Shown here one piece after another: positions 7,149 through 15,551 of a DNA stretch of 64,000 nt (positions within the stretch are counted from its first letter, which is position 1; every line of letters starts with the position of its first letter). Where the stretch lies: contig CAYMYN010000006.1 in NCBI GenBank assembly GCA_964394665.1, forward strand, positions 1 through 64,000, read 5' to 3'. Below the pieces are notes generated by a model. It was given only the letters and a program-made list of their open reading frames with translations, ran no database searches and was not told the origin of the DNA. The stretch comes from CAYMYN01 sp964394665. GTDB lineage: Bacteria; Planctomycetota; UBA1135; GCA-002686595. The position numbers and the translations under genes are program-made.

Positions 7149-8513
7149 TTGAGCTTCACCGACCAGGAGATCCTCGAGACCGTGCGCATGGTCGCGCTCG
7201 AGACGCTCGACATCCGCACGACGACCCTGGGCATCCAGCTCTTCGACTGCGCCGACCCCGACCTCGAGTCGACCTGCGAGAAGGTCTACACCAAGATCGT
7301 GCACCACGGCCGGCGCCTGGTGGAGGTGGCGAACTCGATCCAGGCCGACTACGGGATCCCGATCGTCAACAAGCGCGTCGCGGTCACGCCGATCAGTTGG
7401 ATCGCGGCCGCCTGCGGCGCCGAGGACCTGACCCCGCTCGCGCGCGCCCTCGACGCCGCCGCCAAGGAGATCGGCGTCGATTTCATCGGCGGCTTCAGCG
7501 CCTACGTGCAGAAGGGCTTCACCAACGCCGATCGGGCGGTCTTCGAGTCGATCCCCTCGGCCCTGGCGGCGACCGACCACGTGTGCGCCTCGGTGGCCCT
7601 GGCCAGCACGCGCGCCGGCATCAACATGGACGCGGTCGTGCGTTTCTCGCAGGTCGTGCTCGACACGGCCGCGCGCACCCGCGACCAGGGCGCCCTGGGC
7701 TGCGCCAAGCTGGTGTGTTTCTGCAATGCGGTCGAGGACAACCCGTTCGTGGCCGGCGCGCACGTGGGCCCGGGCGAACCCGAGACCGTGCTCAACGTGG
7801 GCGTCTCGGGGCCCGGCGTGGTGCGCTCGGCCCTCGAGCGCATCGCGCCCGACCTCGACCTCCACGCGGTGGCCGAGATCGTCAAGCGCACGGCCTTCAA
7901 GGTCACGCGCGTCGGCGAGCTCGTCGGCCGCGAGGCCGCGCGGCGCCTGGGCACGACCTTCGGCATCGTCGACATCTCCCTGGCGCCGACGCCGGCGGTC
8001 GGTGACTCGGTGTCCGACATCCTCGAGCGCATCGGCGTCGACCGCACGGGCGCGCCCGGCACCACGGCGGCCCTCGCGCTGCTCACCGACGCGGTCAAGA
8101 AGGGCGGCGCGATGGCGTCCTCCTCGGTGGGCGGGCTCTCGGGCGCCTTCATCCCGGTCTCCGAGGACGCCGGGATGATCGACGCGGTGCGCGTGGGCGC
8201 GCTGTCGCTGGCCAAGCTCGAGGCCATGACCGCGGTCTGCTCGGTGGGCCTCGACATGGTGGCCGTGCCGGGCGACACCGGCGCCGACGTCATCGCGGGC
8301 ATCATCGCCGACGAGATGGCCATCGGCATGATCAACAACAAGACCACGGCCGTGCGCATCATCCCGGTCCCCGGAGCGGGGCCGGGCGATACGGTCGAGT
8401 GGGGCGGCCTGCTCGGCACCGCGATCGTGCAGGACCCCGGCGCCTTCGGGTGCCGGGTGCTGTTCGGCCGCGGCGGGCGCATCCCCTCGCCCATGCAGGG
8501 CTTCCGCAACTGA
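7149..8513 (+). CDS. DUF711/UPF0210 protein (RNR/PFL-like fold), ACT-domain partner
   Basis: A 454-residue protein of the UPF0210 (DUF711, COG2848) family. Structures of that family (SP_0239) fall in the ribonucleotide reductase/pyruvate formate-lyase fold, with no established activity. Recognisable pieces are EILETVRMVALETLDIRTTT at the start, VNKRVAVTPISWIA, SVSDILERIGVD, SSVGGLSGAFIPVSEDAGMI and the end GRGGRIPSPMQGFRN. I chose TTG 7149 because the in-frame GTG at 7095 lies inside the intergenic repeat and the family begins at this point. No RV(S/A)GY-type glycyl-radical loop is visible. It normally pairs with a UPF0237 ACT protein, which is the gene just upstream. Here the pair is appended to a microcompartment operon, so it is a candidate cargo or signature component. 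Confidence 0.9.
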   Translation: MSFTDQEILETVRMVALETLDIRTTTLGIQLFDCADPDLESTCEKVYTKIVHHGRRLVEVANSIQADYGIPIVNKRVAVTPISWIAAACGAEDLTPLARALDAAAKEIGVDFIGGFSAYVQKGFTNADRAVFESIPSALAATDHVCASVALASTRAGINMDAVVRFSQVVLDTAARTRDQGALGCAKLVCFCNAVEDNPFVAGAHVGPGEPETVLNVGVSGPGVVRSALERIAPDLDLHAVAEIVKRTAFKVTRVGELVGREAARRLGTTFGIVDISLAPTPAVGDSVSDILERIGVDRTGAPGTTAALALLTDAVKKGGAMASSSVGGLSGAFIPVSEDAGMIDAVRVGALSLAKLEAMTAVCSVGLDMVAVPGDTGADVIAGIIADEMAIGMINNKTTAVRIIPVPGAGPGDTVEWGGLLGTAIVQDPGAFGCRVLFGRGGRIPSPMQGFRN

Positions 8514-8679
8514 CTCCCAGCAGGTGCGGGGCGGAAATCCGTTCCGGACGGGGGGTGGAAGGGGCGACCCGGAACGGGGTTCCGGTCGGGGACGGAAGTT
8601 CGTGCTCGGCGCTCAGGCGCGTCGGGGGTGCGGCCGAGAACCCGTCGAACCGGCCCGGCCCAGCGACCCCGAAGACGCC

Positions 8680-10197
8680 ATGCAGAATCGCTCCGACCTC
8701 GCCCCCTCGCCGCGCCTGCTGCTCCTGGCACGGGACCCCGAGCTGCGCGATCACCTGCGCGGCATCCTCGCGCGTGGCTACTCGGTGGCCGCGACGGGTT
8801 CGGCGCGGGAGGCCCTGGAGCTCCAGGAACGCGATCCGTTCCCGGTCGTCGTGACGCGCCTGGTGCTGCCTGCGGAGGAAGAGCGCGCGTTCCTGGCCGA
8901 GGTCCACGAACGTTGGCCGGAGTCGATGCGCGTCGTGTTGTCCGACGAGGACCAGACCGATCGCGCCGTCGCCCAGCTCGACCCACAGGTGCAGCGCTTC
9001 CTGCGCCCGCCGTTCTCCGAGCCGCGCCTGCGCTTGGTCGTCGAAGGGGCCTTCGAGGCCCACCGCGCCCACCTCGCCCTGGAAGTCGAGTCGAATCAAC
9101 TGCTCTTCAACTACGAGTCGCTGGCCGATTTCAATGCCGCGCTCGAGGCTCGCATCCTGCAGCAGACCGCCACCCTGCGACGCCTGCATCTGTTCGTGCT
9201 CGATCTCAACCGGGCACGCGGCCTGCGCGAGCTCGTGCGCATGGCCGCGGACGTGACCCACGAGTTGCTGGCGGGGCGCGGGGTCCACGTCCAGGTCTGG
9301 GACCCCGAAGCGGTGCAGGTCGAGGCGGCCCGCGGGCCGGAGATGTCCCCCCACCTCTACAGCGAGCCGCTCCACACCCTCGACGGGCCGGTGGGGGAGA
9401 TCGTGGTCGACGAGTTGGATCCCGAGGGCCACGCCTTCGGTGCGCGGGAACGGGACATGGTCAACTCGATCGCTTCCTCGACCGCGGTGGCGGTCCACAA
9501 CGAATTGCGCCGCCGCGAGCGCGATCAGGCCCAGCACGCCACGATCCTTGCCATGGCGCGGCTCTCCGAGCAACGCGACAACGAGACCGGCCAGCACCTC
9601 GAGCGCGTCAGCGGTTACTGCAAGCTGATCGCCGAGGGCCTGCGCGAGGACGGCTTCTTCACCGAGGAGATCTGCGACGAGTGGATCGAGGACCTGGTGC
9701 GCTCGGCGCCGCTGCACGACATCGGCAAGGTCGGCATCCCCGACTCGATCCTGCTCAAGCCGGGCAAGCTCAACCCCGAGGAGTGGGTCATCATGAAGAC
9801 CCACACCGAGATCGGCGGCGCGACCCTGGACGCGGTCATCCAGCAGAGCAGCGCCCAGGCCTTCCTGCGCATGGGCCGCGACATCGCGCTCGCCCACCAC
9901 GAGCGCTGGGACGGCAGCGGCTATCCCCGCGGGTTGGCCGGCGAGGCGATCCCCCTCGTGGCGCGCATCGTGGCCCTGGCCGACGTCTACGACGCGCTCA
10001 CGACGGTGCGCCCCTACAAGGCCGCCTGGAGCCACCGCGAGGCCCTGGCCTGGATCGCCGAGGGCCGCGGCCGCCACTTCGACCCGCGCATCGTCGACGC
10101 ATTCATGGCCCGCGCGGAGCTCGTCGACGAGATCCGCTCGCGCCTGGCCGACCACGACCCGGTCTACGTGCGCGACGAGTTCGCGCGCTCGGCCTGA
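8680..10197 (+). CDS. HD-GYP cyclic-di-GMP phosphodiesterase-like protein with degenerate receiver and GAF-like domain
   Basis: 505 residues. About 10-125 is a response-regulator receiver fold, but the acceptor-site strand reads VVVTRLVLP with Arg60 where Asp is expected, so phosphorylation is unlikely. A short helical linker leads to a GAF-like region (about 170-285). HD-GYP follows at 290-480 with HDIGKVGIPD (His346-Asp347), HHERWDGSGYP (His406-His407) and the DVYDALT and RPYKA motifs, all consistent with an active phosphodiesterase. I chose ATG 8680 because the upstream in-frame extension is low-complexity. It sits after the BMC operon on the same strand, separated by a small hairpin (8569-8585), and is probably an independent unit. 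Its signal is unknown. Confidence 0.88.
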   Translation: MQNRSDLAPSPRLLLLARDPELRDHLRGILARGYSVAATGSAREALELQERDPFPVVVTRLVLPAEEERAFLAEVHERWPESMRVVLSDEDQTDRAVAQLDPQVQRFLRPPFSEPRLRLVVEGAFEAHRAHLALEVESNQLLFNYESLADFNAALEARILQQTATLRRLHLFVLDLNRARGLRELVRMAADVTHELLAGRGVHVQVWDPEAVQVEAARGPEMSPHLYSEPLHTLDGPVGEIVVDELDPEGHAFGARERDMVNSIASSTAVAVHNELRRRERDQAQHATILAMARLSEQRDNETGQHLERVSGYCKLIAEGLREDGFFTEEICDEWIEDLVRSAPLHDIGKVGIPDSILLKPGKLNPEEWVIMKTHTEIGGATLDAVIQQSSAQAFLRMGRDIALAHHERWDGSGYPRGLAGEAIPLVARIVALADVYDALTTVRPYKAAWSHREALAWIAEGRGRHFDPRIVDAFMARAELVDEIRSRLADHDPVYVRDEFARSA

Positions 10198-10266
10198 TCC
10201 CGAGCTCCGGGCGACGCTGATCCGGCTGTCGGGCAGCCTCGCGCACGAGCACCTCCGCGGAACGGC

Positions 10267-10295
10267 CCAATCGGCGGCCATGGGCCGCCGATTGG
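10267..10295. terminator. Bidirectional hairpin between convergent genes
   Basis: A perfect 13-bp stem, CCAATCGGCGGCC at 10267-10279 and its complement at 10283-10295, with a 3-base loop. It lies between the HD-GYP gene and the convergent secreted-protein gene. No T-tract follows, so it may act as a termination aid or transcript-end protector. Confidence 0.55.
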
Positions 10296-10346
10296 AGCGT
10301 CGATTCTCCGGTTCTCGGGCTGCTCGCGCCCGCCGAACCCGAGCTG

Positions 10347-13127
10347 TCAGGGAGTCCAGGTGACCTCGAGACCGTTGGTGAGGTTGAACCCCGATCCGCA
10401 GGGCGATGCGCTCGGGTTGCGGTACCAGACCTGGTAGCGCCGGACGTCCCCCGGTGCGACCCCGCCGGCGGCGCCGACGTCGATCGTGGTGTGGGAGTTG
10501 CCGGCGGCGTTTGCCGTCCGGATCTGGATCCGAGCGACCTGGCCCCCCGCGCAGCGCAGGCCATCGCCGAATGGCACTCCCAGCCCGCCGTTCACCGCAT
10601 TCAGCGCCTGGAAGTAGAGCCCGGGCTGTCCGGGCTGCAGGTTTCCGGCCTCGAGCACGAGCTCGGCCAGGGACAGACTGGTGTTGCCGGTCGCGACGAG
10701 GCTCGCCCCGGCCCCGCTCGAGTTGGCGCAACCCGCGGGCAAGGGACCCGTACCCGGATCGGTGTTGCCGCAGGGGCACGCAGCGGCGGACCCGTCACCG
10801 AGGCAGAAGACGGCCCCCGGAGCATCCCCTTCGTCCAACAGCTCGGGGACGTGGGCCAGAATGAAGTCCCACAGGAGAAGACCGTTGGAAGCCAGGGCCA
10901 GGTCGTTCGCCTGCCACTCCCAGAAGACCGCGCCGCCCGCGTGCGCTGTGAGCAGCCAATCCAAGGCGTACTCGAAGTCGACTTCGGGGTGGTAGATCCC
11001 GAACTGCTCGTCTTCCCACTTGCAGCAAGACGCGCAGCAACCCGGGGCGAAGAAGGGAAAGCCGCTGCTCCCGGGGACGTGGCGTAGGATTGAGGAGAAC
11101 ATGGCCCGCACGCCACGGGTCAAGCCGCTGCCGAGGGGCGCCCAATCCAGGCCCGACCAGGAGGCGATGTGGTTGGATGCCGCGGCCCCGGAGTAGGTCA
11201 ACGACCCCCCCGCGAACAGCAGCGCTTGTCCCCCGATGGCGGCGCTGCCCAGGGCATGCACCGCCCCATCGGTCCCCGCGCCGACGGGGGACCAGCCCGA
11301 GGGGAAGTGGAAGCCGGCGACGTTCGACGCGCCCTGCCCGCCGGCGAGGCTGAACTCGCCGCCGACGAAGAGCTTCGGGAAGCTCCCAGAGCCATCGTCG
11401 TGGACACGCAGGGCGTGGACGGGTCCATCGGTCCCGCCGCCCGGTATGGCGACCCAGTCGACGAAGTCGAAGCCCGCGAGGTGGCTCGCGGGCGCTCCAC
11501 CCGCCGCCGTGAAGTCACCTCCGGCGAACAGCCGCAGACCGAAGGGACCCAGGTAGACCTCCAAGGCGTGGACGGGCCCACCGATGCCGGTGCCCACGGG
11601 CGTCCAGGTCCCGTCGTAGCGGGCGACGTGGTTCGCGCCCACCCCTCCGGCCAGCGTGAAGTCGCCGCCGACGATGAGCTTGGCTCCCGAACCCTGGTTG
11701 TAGGCGGTCATGGCGTGCACGGGCCCGTTCGTCCCACTTCCGAGCGCCGACCAGGCCAGGCCGTCGAAGCGCGCGACGTGGTTCGCGGGCACGCCGCCAG
11801 CCGCCGTGAAGTCGCCACCCGCGTACAGCGCCTGGCCACTGCCATCGTCCCAGACGAACAGCGCCTGGACCGGACCGTTCAGGCCGCTTCCGAGCGCCGA
11901 CCACTGCGCGCCGTCCCAGCGCGCGATGTGCCCCACGGGGATCCCGGCGGCGGTGGTGAAGTCCCCGGCCACGTAGAGCGCGGCGCCGGATCCGTCATCG
12001 AAGACGGCCTGGGCCCGGACCGCGCCGTCGAGATTCCCGCCGACGGGGGCCCAATCCGTTCCGCTCCAGGCGGCCAGCCCCTGGGCCGATAGCCCGCCCG
12101 CGGAGGTGAAGTGCTCGCCCCCCGCGAAGAGCGACAGACCCGCGCCGGCGTCGAAGCTCGCCAACGAGAGGATGCTCGCTTGCACCGAGCCACATTGGCC
12201 GGGAGCGGTCGAAGTGCAGTAGTAGCTCTCCAGGGCCCCGGCGTAGGTGGAGAGCAAGTCCGCGTGGTTGTGGGCGAAGTCCTCGCCGACCGTCTGTTGC
12301 AGCGTGGACATCTGGATCAGCCCCATGCACTGCCAATTCCACAGGGTCCCCTTGGTGGCGACGACGCTCCTGTCCAGGAAGGTGCCGATGGACTGTCCCG
12401 GCAGGAAAACGATCAGGTCCACGACGTACCGGGTGTTGCAGCAGACGTCGTTCAGCTCGAATGCGTTCGAATGGAGCGGGCTGCTGAAGTCGACCCAGCC
12501 ACGGTCGCAGTCGGACGAACCCCAGGCCAGCGGAGGCGCCGTGCGGTCGACGGCGACCGTGTGGTAGTCGACGAATTGCCCCAAGTGAGAGTAGAGGTCG
12601 TAGAAGAACTTACGCCGGTAGGACACCCGCACGAGGTCGTAGAGCGCCGGTTGGCTCAGCTCGGCAGCGCCGTGGATGGTGGTGTAGCCGACGTCCGTCA
12701 CCTTCAGAGATCCGGCCGAATTGCAGTCGGTGGTCACGGTCAGGGTGCCGACGAGCCTGTACTTCTTCAGACCCCAGGACCACAGGATGGACCGCTCGGT
12801 GTACGCAAAGACCTTGATCTTGTAGGAGGTGCACGGCGTGAGGCCACCGATCACGAGGGGCTTGGTCGCACTCGTCACGACGGCTCCGCCGTTGCAGGCA
12901 CCGACCCAGGTGTTCGCGACCTTGTAGCAGACGCGGTAGCGGGGAGCGCCGGATGCGTAGCGCAGGTGACTCGGCAGGTTGGACCAGTTCAGCGTGAGGC
13001 TCGTGTCGGTCTTCGCGGGGGTCCAGACGCTGCCGAACCCGGCTCGGGCCGAAGGGCTGAAGAGGGTCAGAGCTGCCAGCAGGGACAGCAGCGACCACCA
13101 GCGCGGGAGGATCGAGGGTTTCATCAT
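10347..13127 (-). CDS. Secreted protein: FN3-like domain, seven propeller-type repeats, conserved C-terminal WYRNP domain
   Basis: 926 residues from MMKPSILPRWWSLL, a clear signal peptide that decides the start over the longer upstream frame. About 30-120 resembles fibronectin type III. After a unique segment come seven repeats of about 48-50 residues with the core (F/Y)(A/V)GGDFT.AGG and HVARWDG..WSALGSG.NGPV.AL, a pattern expected to close into a beta-propeller. The last ~150 residues (CLGDGS..CPCGN, GLYFQALN.VNGGLGVPFGDG, LRCAGG, QVWYRNP, FNLTNGLEVTW) recur in the next minus-strand gene and, from memory, in many planctomycete secreted proteins. This domain may be a sorting or surface-anchoring module, which is inference. 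The overall function is unknown. Confidence 0.85.
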   Translation of the reverse strand: MMKPSILPRWWSLLSLLAALTLFSPSARAGFGSVWTPAKTDTSLTLNWSNLPSHLRYASGAPRYRVCYKVANTWVGACNGGAVVTSATKPLVIGGLTPCTSYKIKVFAYTERSILWSWGLKKYRLVGTLTVTTDCNSAGSLKVTDVGYTTIHGAAELSQPALYDLVRVSYRRKFFYDLYSHLGQFVDYHTVAVDRTAPPLAWGSSDCDRGWVDFSSPLHSNAFELNDVCCNTRYVVDLIVFLPGQSIGTFLDRSVVATKGTLWNWQCMGLIQMSTLQQTVGEDFAHNHADLLSTYAGALESYYCTSTAPGQCGSVQASILSLASFDAGAGLSLFAGGEHFTSAGGLSAQGLAAWSGTDWAPVGGNLDGAVRAQAVFDDGSGAALYVAGDFTTAAGIPVGHIARWDGAQWSALGSGLNGPVQALFVWDDGSGQALYAGGDFTAAGGVPANHVARFDGLAWSALGSGTNGPVHAMTAYNQGSGAKLIVGGDFTLAGGVGANHVARYDGTWTPVGTGIGGPVHALEVYLGPFGLRLFAGGDFTAAGGAPASHLAGFDFVDWVAIPGGGTDGPVHALRVHDDGSGSFPKLFVGGEFSLAGGQGASNVAGFHFPSGWSPVGAGTDGAVHALGSAAIGGQALLFAGGSLTYSGAAASNHIASWSGLDWAPLGSGLTRGVRAMFSSILRHVPGSSGFPFFAPGCCASCCKWEDEQFGIYHPEVDFEYALDWLLTAHAGGAVFWEWQANDLALASNGLLLWDFILAHVPELLDEGDAPGAVFCLGDGSAAACPCGNTDPGTGPLPAGCANSSGAGASLVATGNTSLSLAELVLEAGNLQPGQPGLYFQALNAVNGGLGVPFGDGLRCAGGQVARIQIRTANAAGNSHTTIDVGAAGGVAPGDVRRYQVWYRNPSASPCGSGFNLTNGLEVTWTP

Positions 13128-13466
13128 TGGAGCGAGGGGAACGGTTGATTTGTGGGCGGCCCAACCAGTGGGGAGGGGCGCGGGAGGTCCTGGGAATTCA
13201 CGCGACCATGCAGCTCCCTCGCCGACGGTCTTGCACCCACTTGGAGGAACCCACGCGCTCGAGCCGTGGGCCGGGACTGGGCGCACGCGAACCACTGGCG
13301 GAGTTCCCACCACCCCAGTCTCGAACGCCCGCGGGTTCTGCTGGGCCGCGCCGTGCACGAACGCGAGCTCGAATCGTCGCGACCTTTCGCGAGCGGGACG
13401 TTCCCGCGGTTCGGGGTGGATTCGAACGCTAGCCGTGCTCGAAACGCGCTCGGCTCCGAACTCCGG
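13128..13466. other. Non-coding stretch between two secreted-protein genes
   Basis: It separates the start of the propeller gene from the stop of the next minus-strand gene. No convincing ORF, tRNA or strong hairpin was seen. It presumably carries the promoter of the downstream (10347-13127) gene on the minus strand. Confidence 0.4.
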
Positions 13467-14897
13467 TCAGGGGGCCCAGACGATGGCCAAGCCGTGGGTC
13501 AGGTTGAACGAGCTGCCGCAGGCCGAGGAGTTGGGATTGCGGTACCAGACCTGGTAGCGACGGACGTCGCCGGGCGCGACGCCGCCGGCCGCGCCGACGT
13601 CGAGGGCCGTGCTCGAGTCGCCCGCGGCGCTCGCGGTGCGAATCTGGATCCGGACGACCGATCCCCCCGCGCAGCGTAGGCCATCGCCGAAGGCGACGCC
13701 CAGGCCCCCGTTCACGTCGTTCTGGGCCTGGAAATAGAGGCCGGGTTGGGAGGGTTCGAGCTGGCTGGCCTGCAGCACGAGGTCACCGGCGGAGAGGCTG
13801 TTGCTGCCGCTGGCGGCCAGGGTGGCGCCCAGGCCCGTGCTGTTGGCGCACCCCTCGCCCGGGGCGCCGTGATTGGCGCAGGGACAGGGGGTGCCGCTGC
13901 CGTCGCCGAAGCAGTAGGCGAGGAACGCCTCGCACTCGTCCGGGATCAGGTTCTGGTTCGTGTCCGGGCTGTCCCCGTACACGACGTCGAGCACGTCGTC
14001 CCGCCCGTTGCCGTTGCAGTCGTTCCCGAGCAGCGGGACCTCCTGGATGGTCGGGTTGATCGTGCAGCCCGGAGGTGCTGTCCACACGTTCGGGACACAG
14101 CCCGGGTCCTCCCAGGGCAGCCCGACGTGCAGCGTCCCTTCTCCGCCGGCGATCCACAGGTCGAGGAACACGAAGGGCACTCCCCAGATCACCTGCTCGC
14201 GGGATGTGGCCTGGACGCTGCCTTCGCACCCGGCGGCCGCCGCGGCGGCGTTGATGCTGTCCCGGAACGCGTCCGCAACCGCCTTGGCGCCGCCAAACAT
14301 CACGCCTCCGACGTTCGGGTGCCCCAATGCGGCGAAGCTGGGGTCGTCCAGCTTCCAGGACCAGAAGCTCCCATCAGGCGGCCCATCCAGCCAGTAGACC
14401 CGGCTCGGGTCAGCGGGGAGCGTCCCTTGCGGACAGGCATACAGGATCTCCAAGTTCCCCGTGCCGACGGGTGCGCCGGGGAACGTGCCAAGCTGCACGA
14501 GGTAGGTCGCTCCCTGGAACACAGGGATCTGGAGCTCGGATTGCAGGCCGCAGGTGTCGTCCTCGCACGCGAGGGCCGAGCCGACCGGGCAGGAGCTCTC
14601 TCCGTACACGGCGAGCTTGGTGTCCACGGTCGTCTGCCCGCAGGTGCGGAGGATCACCGTTCCGGTGCTCGGTGCCGTCCAGGCGAACCAGATGTCGTTC
14701 GAGACTTGAGCCGTGCCGAATGCGTAGCAGAGGGGTTCGGTCTGCCCCTCCGCGCCCGTCGTGGCGCCCGTGTTGTCGAAAGGAAAGAGCCCGCTGCCGG
14801 AGATCGGCGTGGGGGTCGCGCAGTCGTCGCTGCCCTGGGCACCCACGGAGGTGGCTAGCAGTGTCGCGGCGAGGAGGGGGAGCAGGGCGGACTTCAT
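13467..14897 (-). CDS. Secreted protein with PPC-like domain, Ca-binding EF-hand-like loops and the WYRNP C-terminal domain
   Basis: 476 residues. MKSALLPLLAATLLATSVGA is a signal peptide that fixes the start. About 22-150 (DDCATPTPISGSG, then DIWFAWTAPSTGTVILRTCG, then LAVYGESSC) is like bacterial pre-peptidase C-terminal domains. A middle part of unknown type has many aromatic residues. DCNGNGRDDVLDV...DTNQNLIPDECE near residue 315 is a pair of dockerin or thrombospondin-3-like calcium loops. The last ~150 residues match the C-terminal domain of the neighbouring 10347-13127 protein closely, including GGLGV.FGDGLRCAGG, GDVRRYQVWYRNP and FNLTHGL. It is probably an exported, surface-associated protein. 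The central domain was not recognised. Confidence 0.85.
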   Translation of the reverse strand: MKSALLPLLAATLLATSVGAQGSDDCATPTPISGSGLFPFDNTGATTGAEGQTEPLCYAFGTAQVSNDIWFAWTAPSTGTVILRTCGQTTVDTKLAVYGESSCPVGSALACEDDTCGLQSELQIPVFQGATYLVQLGTFPGAPVGTGNLEILYACPQGTLPADPSRVYWLDGPPDGSFWSWKLDDPSFAALGHPNVGGVMFGGAKAVADAFRDSINAAAAAAGCEGSVQATSREQVIWGVPFVFLDLWIAGGEGTLHVGLPWEDPGCVPNVWTAPPGCTINPTIQEVPLLGNDCNGNGRDDVLDVVYGDSPDTNQNLIPDECEAFLAYCFGDGSGTPCPCANHGAPGEGCANSTGLGATLAASGSNSLSAGDLVLQASQLEPSQPGLYFQAQNDVNGGLGVAFGDGLRCAGGSVVRIQIRTASAAGDSSTALDVGAAGGVAPGDVRRYQVWYRNPNSSACGSSFNLTHGLAIVWAP

Positions 14898-15077
14898 CGG
14901 GTGAGCTCCGGGAGACAGGTCGAATCCCGCTCCGAGGGTCCGCGTGGACCTCGGCTCGACGGGGGAGAGGGGCAGCGGGCCCCTTTCGCGATGTCTGCCG
15001 TCCGCGGCCCCCCGGTCTTGCACCGAGCGCCGATTCTCCTCCCGGGTCCGGGGTCGGCCCTCCCCGCGCGGGCCGGA

Positions 15078-15551
15078 TCAGTGGATGCGGCGCGTGACGC
15101 GGGGCGGAAGCAGGGCGATCAGGCGCATGCCGCCCGGGGTGGGTTCGCCCTCGAGCCAGGCGACGCCGGCCTTTTTGAAGGCCCAGGGGTGCGCGCTCTG
15201 GCGGCCGAGGAGCAGCAGGTCGAGCCATTGACCGAGGAACGGCTCGTGGCCGACCAGGGCCGTGCGCGGGGCGCAGAGGCGCGCGAGGAGCGCGGGACCC
15301 GGGGGTTCGGCGAGGGCGACCTCGACGCGCGTGCCGCCGACGGCCAGGGGCGCGAGCACCTCGGCGCTCTCCACCGCGCGCAGGAGCGGACTGTGGACGA
15401 GCTCGTCGAAGGCGATGCCGAGCGAAGCCAGGCCCTGGGCCACCTCTTCCAGGCGACGGCGGCCGTCCTCGGTCAGGGCGCGGGCGGCGTCGGACTGGCC
15501 CGGGCGCGGGTCCTCGGCGATGCCGTGGCGGATCAGGAACAGCTCGCTCAT
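15078..15551 (-). CDS. sixA: SixA-like phosphohistidine phosphatase (histidine phosphatase superfamily)
   Basis: 157 residues. It begins MSELFLIRHGIAEDPRPGQS with the RHG catalytic motif (His9 the likely nucleophile) and continues with ALTEDGRRRLEEVAQGL. The second catalytic His lies in TALVGHEPFLGQWL. Length and motif spacing fit the short SixA branch, which removes phosphate from phosphohistidine proteins in E. coli. The ATG overlaps the stop of the upstream CHAD gene by four bases (15548-15551), so the two are translationally coupled. This coupling, and PPK1 across the divergent promoter, points to polyphosphate or phosphohistidine metabolism rather than general signalling. Confidence 0.85.
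   Translation of the reverse strand: MSELFLIRHGIAEDPRPGQSDAARALTEDGRRRLEEVAQGLASLGIAFDELVHSPLLRAVESAEVLAPLAVGGTRVEVALAEPPGPALLARLCAPRTALVGHEPFLGQWLDLLLLGRQSAHPWAFKKAGVAWLEGEPTPGGMRLIALLPPRVTRRIH

Noticed and set aside
7149..8513. DUF711 as an active glycyl-radical enzyme
   Set aside because: The fold family is related to PFL/RNR, but no RV(S/A)GY-type glycyl loop or activating enzyme gene is seen, so the claim is kept at fold level.
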